A program made the position numbers and the translations under genes. From positions 1-53,520 of the forward strand of contig CALUVP010000162.1 in the NCBI GenBank assembly GCA_944324215.1: a stretch of DNA of 53,520 bases, written 5' to 3'. Position 1 is the stretch's first letter, and the number at the start of each line of letters is the position of its first letter. The stretch comes from Candidatus Gastranaerophilales bacterium. GTDB taxonomy: Bacteria; Cyanobacteriota; Vampirovibrionia; Gastranaerophilales; Gastranaerophilaceae. Shown here one piece after another: positions 16,457-25,724 of the stretch. A model generated the notes under the pieces. That model was not told the DNA's origin. It saw only the letters and a program-made list of their open reading frames with translations, and did not search any database.

Positions 16457-17574
16457 ACTAAAGCTTTTTGAATTTCATTTGCAACTTCTTGAGCCGAATA
16501 CATATCAGAAAGTTTTTCTCTTACATTTCCCAATTTAACAATAACGTCATCACGATATTTTTTATCATATAATAATTTCTCGGTTTCATAACAAATATTC
16601 TCAACACTAAACTTTGTCTGAATAAGTTCTGGAACAATATCCATATCAGTTATAATATTTGGTAAAGAAACTTTCTTTATACACCTTAAAAGCAAATATG
16701 CTAAATACAAAATCCAAGGCCCTTTATACCCAATAATCATAGGAACCTTATATAAAGCAGCTTCTAAAGCAACCGTACCTGAAGCTAAAATCAGAGAGTC
16801 AGAAACACTTAATAAAGCCTGATTTTCTCCTTTGACAACCTTAAAATCAGTATCTTTGACGTATTTATCAAAAATATTATCACTCAAATTTGGAGCATGA
16901 GAAATACAAAACTGTATTTCTGGATGTAATTTTTGCAATTTCTTTGCCGAATTTATAAAAGTTCTTGCCAAAAACTTCAATTCCAAAGGTCTTGACCCTG
17001 GGAAAATTGATACCAAAGGTCTGTTGACATCCAGCCCGTGTTTTGCAAAAAAATCTTCGCGACAAGCTTTTTCAGGCAGCTGTTTTACAAGAGGATGACC
17101 GCAATAATGTACATTTATACCATAATCCCTGTACATTTCCACCTCGAAAGGGAATATACAAAGCACTTCATCTACATATTTTTTTATCCCTTTAATTCGC
17201 CATTTTCTACTTGCCCATACCTGAGGCGGGATATAATGAAAGACCTTTATTCCACTGTTTTTTAGGCGTTTTGCAATCCTTAAATTAAAAGTTCCGTAAT
17301 CTACAAGCAAGACCAAATCTGGTTTATAAACGTTTAAAATATAATCAGAAACTCTCTTTTCTAAAGCTAAATGTTCAAAAGCCATTTTTAAACTAAATCC
17401 GAACCCTGACATCTTAGAATGATCACAAAATATTTTGGAAGCAAACTTCTTTAAATTTTCTCCCCCAATACCTTCTATAACAACATCGGGCATCTGTTTC
17501 TTAAGAATTTCTGCCACACACCCTGCATGAATATCTCCTGAATATTCTCCTGTTATTATAAAAACTTTCTTCAT
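16453..17574 (-). CDS. lpxB: Lipid-A-disaccharide synthase
   Basis: It joins UDP-2,3-diacylglucosamine and lipid X to make the tetraacyl disaccharide of lipid A at the inner membrane. The N-terminus FIITGEYSGDIHAG is diagnostic. GIGGENLKK, DYGTFNLRIAKRLK, SIFPGSRPLELK and the C-terminal GTVALEAALYKVPMIIGY complete the GT19 pattern at a normal 373 residues. It sits 6 bp downstream of lpxI and ends at the terminator 16426-16456, the last gene of the bamA-lpxB run. Confidence 0.96.
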   Translation of the reverse strand: MKKVFIITGEYSGDIHAGCVAEILKKQMPDVVIEGIGGENLKKFASKIFCDHSKMSGFGFSLKMAFEHLALEKRVSDYILNVYKPDLVLLVDYGTFNLRIAKRLKNSGIKVFHYIPPQVWASRKWRIKGIKKYVDEVLCIFPFEVEMYRDYGINVHYCGHPLVKQLPEKACREDFFAKHGLDVNRPLVSIFPGSRPLELKFLARTFINSAKKLQKLHPEIQFCISHAPNLSDNIFDKYVKDTDFKVVKGENQALLSVSDSLILASGTVALEAALYKVPMIIGYKGPWILYLAYLLLRCIKKVSLPNIITDMDIVPELIQTKFSVENICYETEKLLYDKKYRDDVIVKLGNVREKLSDMYSAQEVANEIQKALV

Positions 17575-17580
17575 AAAATC

Positions 17581-18396
17581 TTACACTGCCATTACTACAA
17601 TGTTATGCTTATTTGCATACTTAATAACATCTTCTCTATCAACAATAATTGTTTCTCCAGCCTCAACTGCTATTAAATCTGCTTTGTATTTTTTCATTGT
17701 CTTTAATGTCCTAAGCCCAATTGCAGGAATATCAAAACGTTTGTCTTGAGAAGGTTTTGCAACCTTTATAACTCTTGAATGGTTCTTAGCAATTTTGCAC
17801 CCTCGTTTAATACATTTATCGGTACCCTCAATTGCCTCAACCGCCATAACCATTTTATCCTTTATTACTACAGACTGACCTATATCTAATTTTCCTGTTT
17901 CTTTTGCAAGCCAATAACCGTAATTTACATCATCTATCTGTTCTTGACTCGGCTGTGATATTCCTAATACTCCTGACGGTATCATAAGTTTTTTTATAAA
18001 CAATGTTTGATCCAAAATTGTTATGCCAATCTTCTCTAGCTCATCTATAATCATTAACATAACTTTATCATCATTGAGTCTTATGGCTTTTTTTATAAAT
18101 TCCACCGCTCTTGAATCAAATTTTGGACGTTTTAACAATATAGTCTTGCTAACCTTTCCCAAGAAAGTTATTTGTTTTATTCCTTCTGACTTTAATGTAT
18201 CCTCAATTTTTTGCACTTCTCCAGGACAAAAAGAATAAACTTTTGAGCAGTATTTTTTTAATTGCGAACAATTGTCATTTGAAAGCGAAATTGCAACAAC
18301 ATCAAAACCGTTTTCTTTCGCGTACTGAGCCATTTTTACAGGCAAAAGACCGTCTCCTGCTATCAAACCTTGTTTTTGTTCCAATACTACTGACAT
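17581..18396 (-). CDS. lpxI: UDP-2,3-diacylglucosamine pyrophosphatase LpxI
   Basis: It hydrolyses UDP-2,3-diacylglucosamine to lipid X, the step done by LpxH in E. coli. The 271-residue protein matches the LpxI (DUF1009) family: GLIAGDGLLP near the N-terminus, FLGKVSKTILL, GYWLAKETGKLDIGQSVVIK, VEAIEGTD and the C-terminal VEAGETIIVD. It lies 6 bp upstream of lpxB, which uses its product. A strong AGGAGG precedes the start, with TAAAAT upstream, so a secondary promoter is possible. Confidence 0.95.
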   Translation of the reverse strand: MSVVLEQKQGLIAGDGLLPVKMAQYAKENGFDVVAISLSNDNCSQLKKYCSKVYSFCPGEVQKIEDTLKSEGIKQITFLGKVSKTILLKRPKFDSRAVEFIKKAIRLNDDKVMLMIIDELEKIGITILDQTLFIKKLMIPSGVLGISQPSQEQIDDVNYGYWLAKETGKLDIGQSVVIKDKMVMAVEAIEGTDKCIKRGCKIAKNHSRVIKVAKPSQDKRFDIPAIGLRTLKTMKKYKADLIAVEAGETIIVDREDVIKYANKHNIVVMAV

Positions 18397-18489
18397 TCTT
18401 AAATCCTTTCCTCCTACATACCACGTATTTTACTATAAACATGGTTTTTTCAAAAGAATTTTAAACTTTTTGGGTTTACATTATTAAGC

Positions 18490-19965
18490 TTATGAAACTT
18501 TTCCAACAAATTTTATATTATAGTTACTTACCAATTCTTCATAAGCCAAAACTGTCAAGTCTTGGATAAACTCTGACATAATCACAAAAACCATGTGCCT
18601 TATATCCATCGGAACCGCCACAATTGGAGATACTATCTTCTTTGATTTCGCAAATTTCATAAGTTTTGTAACTATATCTTGTATTTCTGTTGAATCTATA
18701 CGTATAATCGACTCTTCTTCATCCTCCTTGAAAAATGAATATATTTTATCAATTATCTCGTCTGAAAACTCTATAACTTTCAGCTCGCCATCCTGCGCTA
18801 AATCTTTTATTATATGCTTTGATAGAGCCAAACGAACTTTGTCTAACAAATCTTCTTTAGTTGGCTCATTGGCATAATCATTTATTTTCTCAAAAATATA
18901 AACTATATTTTTTACTGAAACATGTTCTCTTACAAGACAAGTTAGCAAGTATTTCAAATCGGATGCAGTTATAAAATCAGGAATTATATTGTCTACCAAG
19001 AAAGAATTTGTTTCTATAACCTTTTCAACATATTTATTAACATCGTTGTAGTCCATAATATCAGAAACTTCTTTTACAGCAATATATTCAATAGCTTTAC
19101 CAATGTATTCGACAGCAGTAAGTCCCTGCACCCAAAAATCTTTCACCTTTTCCTTCGGTAACCAAACCATTTTTTTACCGGTTATATCATCAGTTACAAC
19201 AATGTCTTCTTCTGATGATTTATACCCTTTTAATTCATCTTTATAAAAAGCCACACATTCAGGAAATACAACTGATCGAAAAACTTCAATATCGTGTATT
19301 TTTATATTAAATTCATTTTGCAAAAGCTCATCACTATTATGAAAATGTATGTGAGGAATTACATATCCCAAACGCTCTGCTAATTTTTGACGAATTTTTA
19401 CAGTTTCAGCAAGAAGATTATCATTCTCTTCCATTGAAACCACTTCCAGAATTTCTTCCGATAAATTAACAACAAACTTTTCTTCTTTGATTGCAGTATA
19501 CATAGCATCTGGAGAAATTTCATTTACCAACTGTTGTTTCAATATATCTAACTGCCTCAACTCATCTGACATCTGATTGTTTAGCTGCTTTTTCTTCTCC
19601 GGTGACAAATGCTCGCTTTCTAACTGTGACTTTATTTTTTTTATTCGTTCTTTTTGATTAGCAATCTTAAGTTGAATTTCTTTACACGAAGCGTATGGAC
19701 TCGATGGTGCCGCAAGCATTTTTTCCATTCGATACTTGAAACTTGTTATATTAACGATATCATCTAAATCTGTAGAATCTTCTTCCTGTTTTTCTCTCAT
19801 AAAAATACAGTTAAAATCATAAGATGATTCTGTTTCCACCTCGTGCATAGTATATAAATCCCATCCGGCATCAGACATTTCATTTAACAAATTTTCTAAT
19901 GCCTGCGCATCATCTGTTGGGACTGATTTTATTAAATATTGCATTCTTTTATTAAACATCGTCAT
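18490..19965 (-). CDS. DUF4177-like module fused to a soluble FlhA (FHIPEP) cytoplasmic domain
   Basis: Residues 7-60 resemble DUF4177 (ALENLLNEMSDAGWDLYTMH). Residues about 95-148 are a charged coiled coil. Residues about 165-491 follow the FlhA/SctV C-terminal domain throughout: IRQKLAERLGYVIPHIHF, then LLTCLVREHVSVKNIVYIFE, and the final LTVLAYEELVSNYNIKFVGK. The membrane half of FlhA is absent and no hydrophobic segment is present. The gene overlaps pdp by up to 14 bp; ATGs at 19965 and 19959 are both possible, and AAGGA favours 19959. It lies inside the bamA-skp-lpxI-lpxB cluster. A role in docking export substrates or chaperones is inferred. Confidence 0.82.
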   Translation of the reverse strand: MTMFNKRMQYLIKSVPTDDAQALENLLNEMSDAGWDLYTMHEVETESSYDFNCIFMREKQEEDSTDLDDIVNITSFKYRMEKMLAAPSSPYASCKEIQLKIANQKERIKKIKSQLESEHLSPEKKKQLNNQMSDELRQLDILKQQLVNEISPDAMYTAIKEEKFVVNLSEEILEVVSMEENDNLLAETVKIRQKLAERLGYVIPHIHFHNSDELLQNEFNIKIHDIEVFRSVVFPECVAFYKDELKGYKSSEEDIVVTDDITGKKMVWLPKEKVKDFWVQGLTAVEYIGKAIEYIAVKEVSDIMDYNDVNKYVEKVIETNSFLVDNIIPDFITASDLKYLLTCLVREHVSVKNIVYIFEKINDYANEPTKEDLLDKVRLALSKHIIKDLAQDGELKVIEFSDEIIDKIYSFFKEDEEESIIRIDSTEIQDIVTKLMKFAKSKKIVSPIVAVPMDIRHMVFVIMSEFIQDLTVLAYEELVSNYNIKFVGKVS

Positions 19966-21283
19966 CTTCTTCCTTTGAACTTATTATTTTATATATCAAA
20001 TTATTAACAGGAGGTTTTGTATCATTTATTGAAAATGCATCATCACAAAATCTCTGTGCAGCTTTTGTAGCTTCTTCACTATTTGAATATATTGTATAAA
20101 GCGTTTCACCTTTATGCACATACTCACCGCTTTTCTTATTCAAATATATTCCAACACTTAAATCTATAGGTTTTGAACTATTTTCTCTTGCAGCACCTAA
20201 CTCTTTTAAAGCTAAAGATATATTGTGAGCATTTATAATTTGAACAAAACCATTTTTCTTAGACTCACACTCGACTTTAAAACTTGGCAAAGTAAATTTA
20301 TCGTAGTTATCCAAAACTTCAGCCGCACCACCTTGAGCAATAATCAGTTCTCTGAATTTCTCCAAAGCCTTACCCGAATTTACAAGACTTTTTAAGTATA
20401 AATCAGCCTCTTTGCTATTATCAAACATTTCCATTTGCAATAAAACAGTAGATGCTATAGCATAAGTAAGTTCCGCTAAGTCCCCTTTTTTAATTTCTCC
20501 CTTTAAGAACTGAATTGCTTCAATAACCTCTAGCGCATTTCCTACTGCTCTGCCTAAAGGCTCTTCCATAGAAGAAACAATTGCTGTAACAGATTTGTTA
20601 ACAAGTTTGCCGACCTCAACCATCAATTTTGATAGTTGAACAGCATCCTCAGGAGAATCTTTATAAGCACCCGAGCCGTATTTTACATCTATAATTATGT
20701 TTGATGCGCCTGATGCAATCTTTTTAGCTATTATAGAAGATGCTAGCAAATAATCTGAATCTACTGCGGCAATATAATTTCTTAAAACATACATTCTTTT
20801 ATCGGCAGAAGCCAGATCATCAGCCTGAGATGCTATAACTGCATTGATATTCTTGACCTGATTTACAATCGCATGAGTCGACAAATTAGTATTAAAGTTT
20901 GGTATAGATTCTAACTTGTCAACAGTCCCTGCAACACTTCCCAGACCTCTATCCGCAAGCTTTGCAACAGGCATGCCGGCTGCTGCAAGTAACGGAATGA
21001 GAGTTATCGTAACTTTGTCTCCTACACCACCTGTAGAATGTTTATCTATAACTTTGGAAGATAATTCATCAAAATTTATAACCTTACCGGACTTTCCCAA
21101 AGCCTCTGTCAAAAAAGCAGTTTCTTCAACGCTCATTCCCTTAAAACATACAGCCATTAACCACGCTGCGACCTGTGATTCAGAAACCGTTCCGCTCATA
21201 TAAGAAGAGATTATATAATTTATCTCATCCTTTGTTAATGAATAGCCACGTTTCTTTTTTTCAATCAGGTCAACAATATTCAT
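19952..21283 (-). CDS. pdp: Pyrimidine-nucleoside (thymidine) phosphorylase
   Basis: It phosphorolyses uridine, thymidine or deoxyuridine to the base plus (deoxy)ribose 1-phosphate. The signature KHSTGGVGDK lies at 81-90. AAAGMPVAKLADRGLGSVAGT, the DVKYGSGAY motif and SSMEEPLGRAVGNALEV complete the family pattern, and the 443-residue length is typical of Pdp. It starts 2 bp downstream of the skp stop and overlaps the FlhA-C fusion gene, so it is cotranscribed with envelope genes. That placement is odd for a salvage enzyme. Confidence 0.95.
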   Translation of the reverse strand: MNIVDLIEKKKRGYSLTKDEINYIISSYMSGTVSESQVAAWLMAVCFKGMSVEETAFLTEALGKSGKVINFDELSSKVIDKHSTGGVGDKVTITLIPLLAAAGMPVAKLADRGLGSVAGTVDKLESIPNFNTNLSTHAIVNQVKNINAVIASQADDLASADKRMYVLRNYIAAVDSDYLLASSIIAKKIASGASNIIIDVKYGSGAYKDSPEDAVQLSKLMVEVGKLVNKSVTAIVSSMEEPLGRAVGNALEVIEAIQFLKGEIKKGDLAELTYAIASTVLLQMEMFDNSKEADLYLKSLVNSGKALEKFRELIIAQGGAAEVLDNYDKFTLPSFKVECESKKNGFVQIINAHNISLALKELGAARENSSKPIDLSVGIYLNKKSGEYVHKGETLYTIYSNSEEATKAAQRFCDDAFSINDTKPPVNNLIYKIISSKEEDDDV

Positions 21284-21285
21284 TA

Positions 21286-21732
21286 CTATTTAGTACCTTT
21301 CAACTTTGTGATTACGCTATCCGTAATATCAACACCGCCGACAAAAACACCTCTTACATCCATAATGGCATCAAGTTTTTGTTCTACCATAACTGCTTTT
21401 GCTGCTTCTTTAATCTTATTAAAAACTTCTTGTTCTCTTTTTGTTTTTAATGCAACATATGCAGATTCTTTTGCTTTAAATTCTTGTGCTACTTTTTCCT
21501 CAAAAGTCTGCTTCTTTAACGGAGTGTCTAAAGCCTTATATTCTTTTTCCTTATCAACAAGAAATTGCTGCATCTCTAAACCTTTTGCATCAACTTCTTT
21601 AGTTACTTGTTTAGCGTAATCATAATTATCAATTACCTTTACATAATCTATATACCCAACACCACCTGCATGTGCAATACCAGCAAATGCAGTCATAAAT
21701 AAAACAACAAGACCTAATTTTAATTTATTCAT
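21286..21732 (-). CDS. skp: Periplasmic chaperone, Skp/OmpH family
   Basis: It holds unfolded outer-membrane proteins in the periplasm for BamA. The signal peptide ends at AHA (residue 22). The mature start GVGYIDYVKVIDNYDYAKQ fits the OmpH family. A long charged helical hairpin (about 45-115) follows, and a short beta segment near the C-terminus (AIMDVRGVFVGGVDITDSV) closes it. The 148-residue length is normal. It lies 36 bp downstream of bamA on the same strand, the conserved bamA-skp order. Confidence 0.92.
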   Translation of the reverse strand: MNKLKLGLVVLFMTAFAGIAHAGGVGYIDYVKVIDNYDYAKQVTKEVDAKGLEMQQFLVDKEKEYKALDTPLKKQTFEEKVAQEFKAKESAYVALKTKREQEVFNKIKEAAKAVMVEQKLDAIMDVRGVFVGGVDITDSVITKLKGTK

Positions 21733-21768
21733 ACAACCTCCTATTATTTAACAATTATTATACACTAT

Positions 21769-23676
21769 TTAGTACATCATGTCACCTACACCAAAAGTAA
21801 AGTAACCATTAGGCGAGCCATTTGGTCCAGGATTTGTAAGCGGTAAGCCATAGTCTACAGACAAAGGTCCTATACCAGGCATATTTATCTTTAAACCAAT
21901 ACCAGCAGTAATTGCTTGAATTGGTCTATCATATAAAACACTTGAAATTGTTGGATCAAATACTCTACCTGCATCAACCCAGAATGTCAGCCTTAAATTC
22001 TGTAAGAAATTAACTTTCAATCTATCTACAAAAGGTATTGGTGTTGCAAGTTCCGCAGAACCCATAATGAATGCAGTACCTGTACCTACACCATTAACTT
22101 TATAACCTCTGATTGTATAAGGACCACCTAAACGATATGCCATAATTTCAGGCATTTCGTCACCGTGAACTCTTATACCACCTCTTCCGGTAAAGGTCAA
22201 TGATGACTTCTTAGCAATTGGTATAAATTTCTTTGCCATACCTGTCAAACGACCGTTTGTTTTACCAAAGCCGTCCAGCCCGAAAGCTTCTTCATACCTA
22301 ACAGAAGCTAAAACACCGTGTCTTGGATTTATAGACGAATCTCTAGAATCATACGCTAAGCCAGGAGCTAAACGTAAGAAGAATCCTCCATCTAACTGTT
22401 TTGCTCTCTCAGCTATATCCAAATTGTGTTGTTTATACAAATTAGCAATATTATTAGCGTCGCCTTCACTTAAGTGAATATATTCTACACCTGTTGTAAA
22501 GGTAGAAGAAAGATTTCTGTTAAACTTCATCCTATGAGCAACAGTGCCCTCTATACCGATACGGCGCTCTATTGCAAGTGGAATCTGATAGCTACCCAAA
22601 TCTCTAAAATATATTTTACTCATCAAAGAGTTATCAGCATTTAAAAAATGAGGTTCAAAAAAGCTTAATTCAGCTTGATAATTCATATGACTCTTGATTG
22701 AAGAATCACTCATTAAAATACCTGAACCAACTAAACCTGTTAAGGAAACTCTTTGATTCATTCCTCTAAAGTTATTATCAGAAATACCAACAGAACCAAA
22801 AGCACCCGTTGCAGAATCCAAACCACCGCCTATAGAAATAGATGCAGTCCTTTGTTCTTTCAAATCTATTGTAATATCAAACTTATCCGGATCCTCTTCT
22901 GAAACTTCAATTGTTCTATTTACATCCTTAAATGCTTGTGTTGAATATAACCTTACCAAGTCCTGTCTTAGTTGATTTTCGTTATAAACAGTGCCTGGCT
23001 CTGTCATAATATTTCTTTCAATCACATACTCTTTAGTTTTCTCATTACCGGCAATCATAATTTTATTGATCTTACCTTCTGTAATGCTTAAATTAAGAGT
23101 TCCATCAGGATCATCATAAATTGAATCTATTTTTGAAAGAATATACCCTTTTGAATAATAGCATTCGTTAATTTTTTCCAATGCTTGGTTGATAGCTGTA
23201 ATATTTTGGGGCTTTCCTTTTAGTGGAAGTAAATATTGCATAATCTCATCTGACGAAACTACCGTATTTCCCTCAATTGTAAAATCTGTGACAGGAATAT
23301 TTTCTTCAACGATTATTTTTAAAGAAATAGTACCGTTGGAATTTTTAACAGGAATTGCCTTCATTCTTTCTGTGAAATATCCCATACGGAAAATTGTTTT
23401 TAAATCTTGCTGCATGGCATCTTTATCATATAAATCACCTTTTTTGAGAGACATTTTGGACATTATGTACTCTGGTTTGATAATGTTTGCACCAAGAATT
23501 TCTATATCATTGATATAAGAGATATTAGAATTTTCTGAAGCGGATTCTTCTGTATATTCAGGATCATTGAGCATATCATCAACTTCATCAGCAAAAACAA
23601 CACTCGTTGTCGTAATTGCACCAAGAAGTAATGTAAATATTATTAAATTTTTGTATATACTTGATAGATTAGCCAA
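21769..23676 (-). CDS. bamA: Outer-membrane protein assembly factor BamA (Omp85)
   Basis: It folds and inserts beta-barrel proteins into the outer membrane. A signal peptide (1-29, VVFA) is followed by about three POTRA domains (roughly 52-118, 120-195, 200-272) and a barrel from about 285. The barrel holds SIGGGLDSATGAFG, AYDSRDSSINPRHG and the conserved lid-loop motif YTIRGYKV. Proteobacterial BamA has five POTRAs; three is usual for cyanobacterial-type Omp85. The start is a TTG with GGAG upstream; an in-frame TAG lies immediately before it, so no longer start exists. First gene of the run down to lpxB. Confidence 0.95.
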   Translation of the reverse strand: MANLSSIYKNLIIFTLLLGAITTTSVVFADEVDDMLNDPEYTEESASENSNISYINDIEILGANIIKPEYIMSKMSLKKGDLYDKDAMQQDLKTIFRMGYFTERMKAIPVKNSNGTISLKIIVEENIPVTDFTIEGNTVVSSDEIMQYLLPLKGKPQNITAINQALEKINECYYSKGYILSKIDSIYDDPDGTLNLSITEGKINKIMIAGNEKTKEYVIERNIMTEPGTVYNENQLRQDLVRLYSTQAFKDVNRTIEVSEEDPDKFDITIDLKEQRTASISIGGGLDSATGAFGSVGISDNNFRGMNQRVSLTGLVGSGILMSDSSIKSHMNYQAELSFFEPHFLNADNSLMSKIYFRDLGSYQIPLAIERRIGIEGTVAHRMKFNRNLSSTFTTGVEYIHLSEGDANNIANLYKQHNLDIAERAKQLDGGFFLRLAPGLAYDSRDSSINPRHGVLASVRYEEAFGLDGFGKTNGRLTGMAKKFIPIAKKSSLTFTGRGGIRVHGDEMPEIMAYRLGGPYTIRGYKVNGVGTGTAFIMGSAELATPIPFVDRLKVNFLQNLRLTFWVDAGRVFDPTISSVLYDRPIQAITAGIGLKINMPGIGPLSVDYGLPLTNPGPNGSPNGYFTFGVGDMMY

Positions 23677-23773
23677 CTATCCACTCCACAGCGTCTCTTA
23701 AATATTCTATCACAAATATTTAAATAAAAAAAATATAAAATTTATTATTTACAAAACGAAAAATTCCTTCTTA

Positions 23774-23802
23774 TTGACAGTCATAAATTTTACTGCTACT
23801 AT
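23774..23802 (+). promoter_or_regulatory. udp promoter (TTGACA-17-TACTAT)
   Basis: Consensus -35 at 23774-23779 and TACTAT at 23797-23802. The 5' UTR is short and carries a strong GGAGGGG ribosome site before the ATG at 23832. Confidence 0.7.
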
Positions 23803-23831
23803 TAAACTTTCTTTTATGGAGGGGATAAAAA

Positions 23832-24587
23832 ATGAAATATTCTACTGATGGTTTGCAATATCATATAGGACTTAAAGAAGGTGACATAGGTGAATATGTT
23901 ATATTACCGGGAGACCCTAAAAGGTGTAAAAAAATTGCTGAGTATTTTGAGGATGCAAAACTTGTTGCAGACAGAAGAGAGTTTACAACATATACAGGAT
24001 TCTTGAACGGTGTAAAAGTCAGTGTTACCTCAACAGGTATTGGCGGACCGTCTGCTGCCATTGCTTTAGAAGAGCTTGTGAAAGTTGGTGGTAAATATTT
24101 CATAAGGGTTGGAACATGCGGAGGCATGGATACTAATGTAAAAAGCGGAGACTTAGTTATTGCAACAGGTGCCATCAGAATGGAAGGCACTTCAAAGGAA
24201 TACGCACCTATAGAATTTCCTGCTGTAGCAAATTATGATATTGTAACATCACTTATTAATGCAGCAAAGAAACTTAACCAGAATTACCATGTCGGAATAG
24301 TAGAATGTAAAGATTCTTTCTATGGACAACATAGTCCTGAGCTTATGCCGGTGAACTATGAGCTTACAAATAAATGGAATGCTTGGCTAAAATTAGGAAC
24401 TTTAGCTTCTGAGATGGAATCAGCAGCATTATTCACTGTTGGCAGTTATCTAAAAGTAAAAGTCGGCTCAGTATTCCTTGTTGTTGCAAACCAAGAAAGA
24501 GAAAAACTTGGTTTAGAAAATCCAGTGGTTCATGATACAGATAGTGCAATAAAAACCGCTGTAGAAGCTATCAAATCAATGATTTAA
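23832..24587 (+). CDS. udp: Uridine phosphorylase (PNP/UDP family)
   Basis: It phosphorolyses uridine (possibly other nucleosides) to base and ribose 1-phosphate. Family features are [18 protein letters not shown] near the N-terminus, [35 protein letters not shown] (phosphate loop) and the ribose-binding [15 protein letters not shown]. The 251-residue length is normal. It has its own promoter and a strong ribosome site, and is divergent from bamA. Together with pdp it gives two pyrimidine nucleoside phosphorylases in one window. Confidence 0.92.
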   Translation: MKYSTDGLQYHIGLKEGDIGEYVILPGDPKRCKKIAEYFEDAKLVADRREFTTYTGFLNGVKVSVTSTGIGGPSAAIALEELVKVGGKYFIRVGTCGGMDTNVKSGDLVIATGAIRMEGTSKEYAPIEFPAVANYDIVTSLINAAKKLNQNYHVGIVECKDSFYGQHSPELMPVNYELTNKWNAWLKLGTLASEMESAALFTVGSYLKVKVGSVFLVVANQEREKLGLENPVVHDTDSAIKTAVEAIKSMI

Positions 24588-24608
24588 TTTTTGATGTAAA
24601 ATGTTTCT

Positions 24609-25154
24609 ATGAAAATATGTATTTTTCCTGGAACTTTTAATCCTATTCACGAAGCTCACCTTAAGGTGGCTGAGTTTGCGTTAACACATTATGGATTTGA
24701 CAAGGTTATTTTTATACCTTCTTATATTCCGCCGCACAAAGAACTGAAAAAAAATTTGGCTAAACACCGCTTCAACATGGTAAAACTGGCAACAGAAAAC
24801 AATCCAAGATTTGAAGTTTCGGATATTGAATATAAAAACGAAGGAAAATCTTATTCTCTAATAACGGTAAAAGAAATTATGAAACAGTACAATATCCAGG
24901 AAAAACTCAGTTTTCTCATTGGAACGGATGCCTTTGATAAAATAGACACTTGGTATAAAGCAAACGAATTAAGAGAGCTTGTACATTTTATAGTTTTTCC
25001 TAGGGGAGTGAATATTTCAGCAAAACATCTTTGGGATTATGAAATTGCGCCGTTAGAATTTCTGGACATATCATCTACACAAATACGTAAAACTCATAAT
25101 GATACAATAAAGGAAGTAAAGGATTATATAGAAAAAAATGACTTGTACGCTTGA
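24609..25154 (+). CDS. nadD: Nicotinate-nucleotide adenylyltransferase
   Basis: It adenylates nicotinate mononucleotide to deamido-NAD. The nucleotidyltransferase motif FPGTFNPIHEAHL (5-17) and the C-terminal ISSTQIR (154-160) are complete, with PSYIPPHKELK between. At 181 residues it is typical. A TAAAAT at 24597-24602, 6 bp before the ATG, and the lack of a Shine-Dalgarno suggest a leaderless start. It overlaps yqeK by 17 bp, and NadE at 47216 completes the pathway. Confidence 0.95.
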   Translation: MKICIFPGTFNPIHEAHLKVAEFALTHYGFDKVIFIPSYIPPHKELKKNLAKHRFNMVKLATENNPRFEVSDIEYKNEGKSYSLITVKEIMKQYNIQEKLSFLIGTDAFDKIDTWYKANELRELVHFIVFPRGVNISAKHLWDYEIAPLEFLDISSTQIRKTHNDTIKEVKDYIEKNDLYA

Positions 25155-25701
25155 ATACATAAATAACTGGTTAAAAGCAAACTTAACCCAAGAACGGTAC
25201 GAACACTCGCTGGGTACCGCTGAGTGCGCACAGAAACTTGCAGAAAAATTTGGCATCGATACAAATAAGGCATATTTTACTGGTCTTATACATGATTGTG
25301 CAAAATGCTTACCAATAAACGAAACTGATAAAATCATTAAAGAATTTCTAAAACTCGGAGAAGAAGAACTTTGTAGCCCTAAAACGCACCATGCACCGGT
25401 TGGAGCTTTTATTGCACAGAGGGAATTCGGAATAGATGATGAAGAAATTTTATCAGCAATAAGATGGCATACCATCGGAAAAATTGGGATGACAGACTTT
25501 GAAAAAATAATCTTCCTTGCTGATAAACTTGAAACACGCACCAGACCTTGTGAAATATGTGAACCAATTTGGGAAGCTCTGGATAATGGTCTCGATAGTG
25601 CATTATTTCTCTGTTACAAAAATACTATCAAAAGTCTTGTTGATAGAGATTTAAGAATATGTACAACGACTATAGATATTTACAACAGTTTGCTCAAATA
25701 A
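25138..25701 (+). CDS. yqeK: HD-domain hydrolase YqeK (probable Ap4A hydrolase)
   Basis: YqeK enzymes symmetrically hydrolyse diadenosine tetraphosphate. His23 (EHSLGTAECA) and His52-Asp53 (LIHDCAK) are the metal ligands. HHAPVGAF, IRWHTIGK and LADKLETRTRP supply the later HD-domain features. The 187-residue length is normal. The nadD-yqeK order, here with a 17-bp overlap, is a conserved bacterial pairing. The usual third partner rsfS is absent. Confidence 0.92.
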   Translation: MTCTLEYINNWLKANLTQERYEHSLGTAECAQKLAEKFGIDTNKAYFTGLIHDCAKCLPINETDKIIKEFLKLGEEELCSPKTHHAPVGAFIAQREFGIDDEEILSAIRWHTIGKIGMTDFEKIIFLADKLETRTRPCEICEPIWEALDNGLDSALFLCYKNTIKSLVDRDLRICTTTIDIYNSLLK

Positions 25702-25718
25702 AGAAGTCATTGTATAAT
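25690..25718 (+). promoter_or_regulatory. Promoter of the 25725 gene, leaderless
   Basis: TTGCTC (25690-25695), 17 bp, consensus TATAAT (25713-25718), then 6 bp to the ATG. The -35 lies inside the 3' end of yqeK. Confidence 0.6.
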
Positions 25719-25724
25719 TAAATT

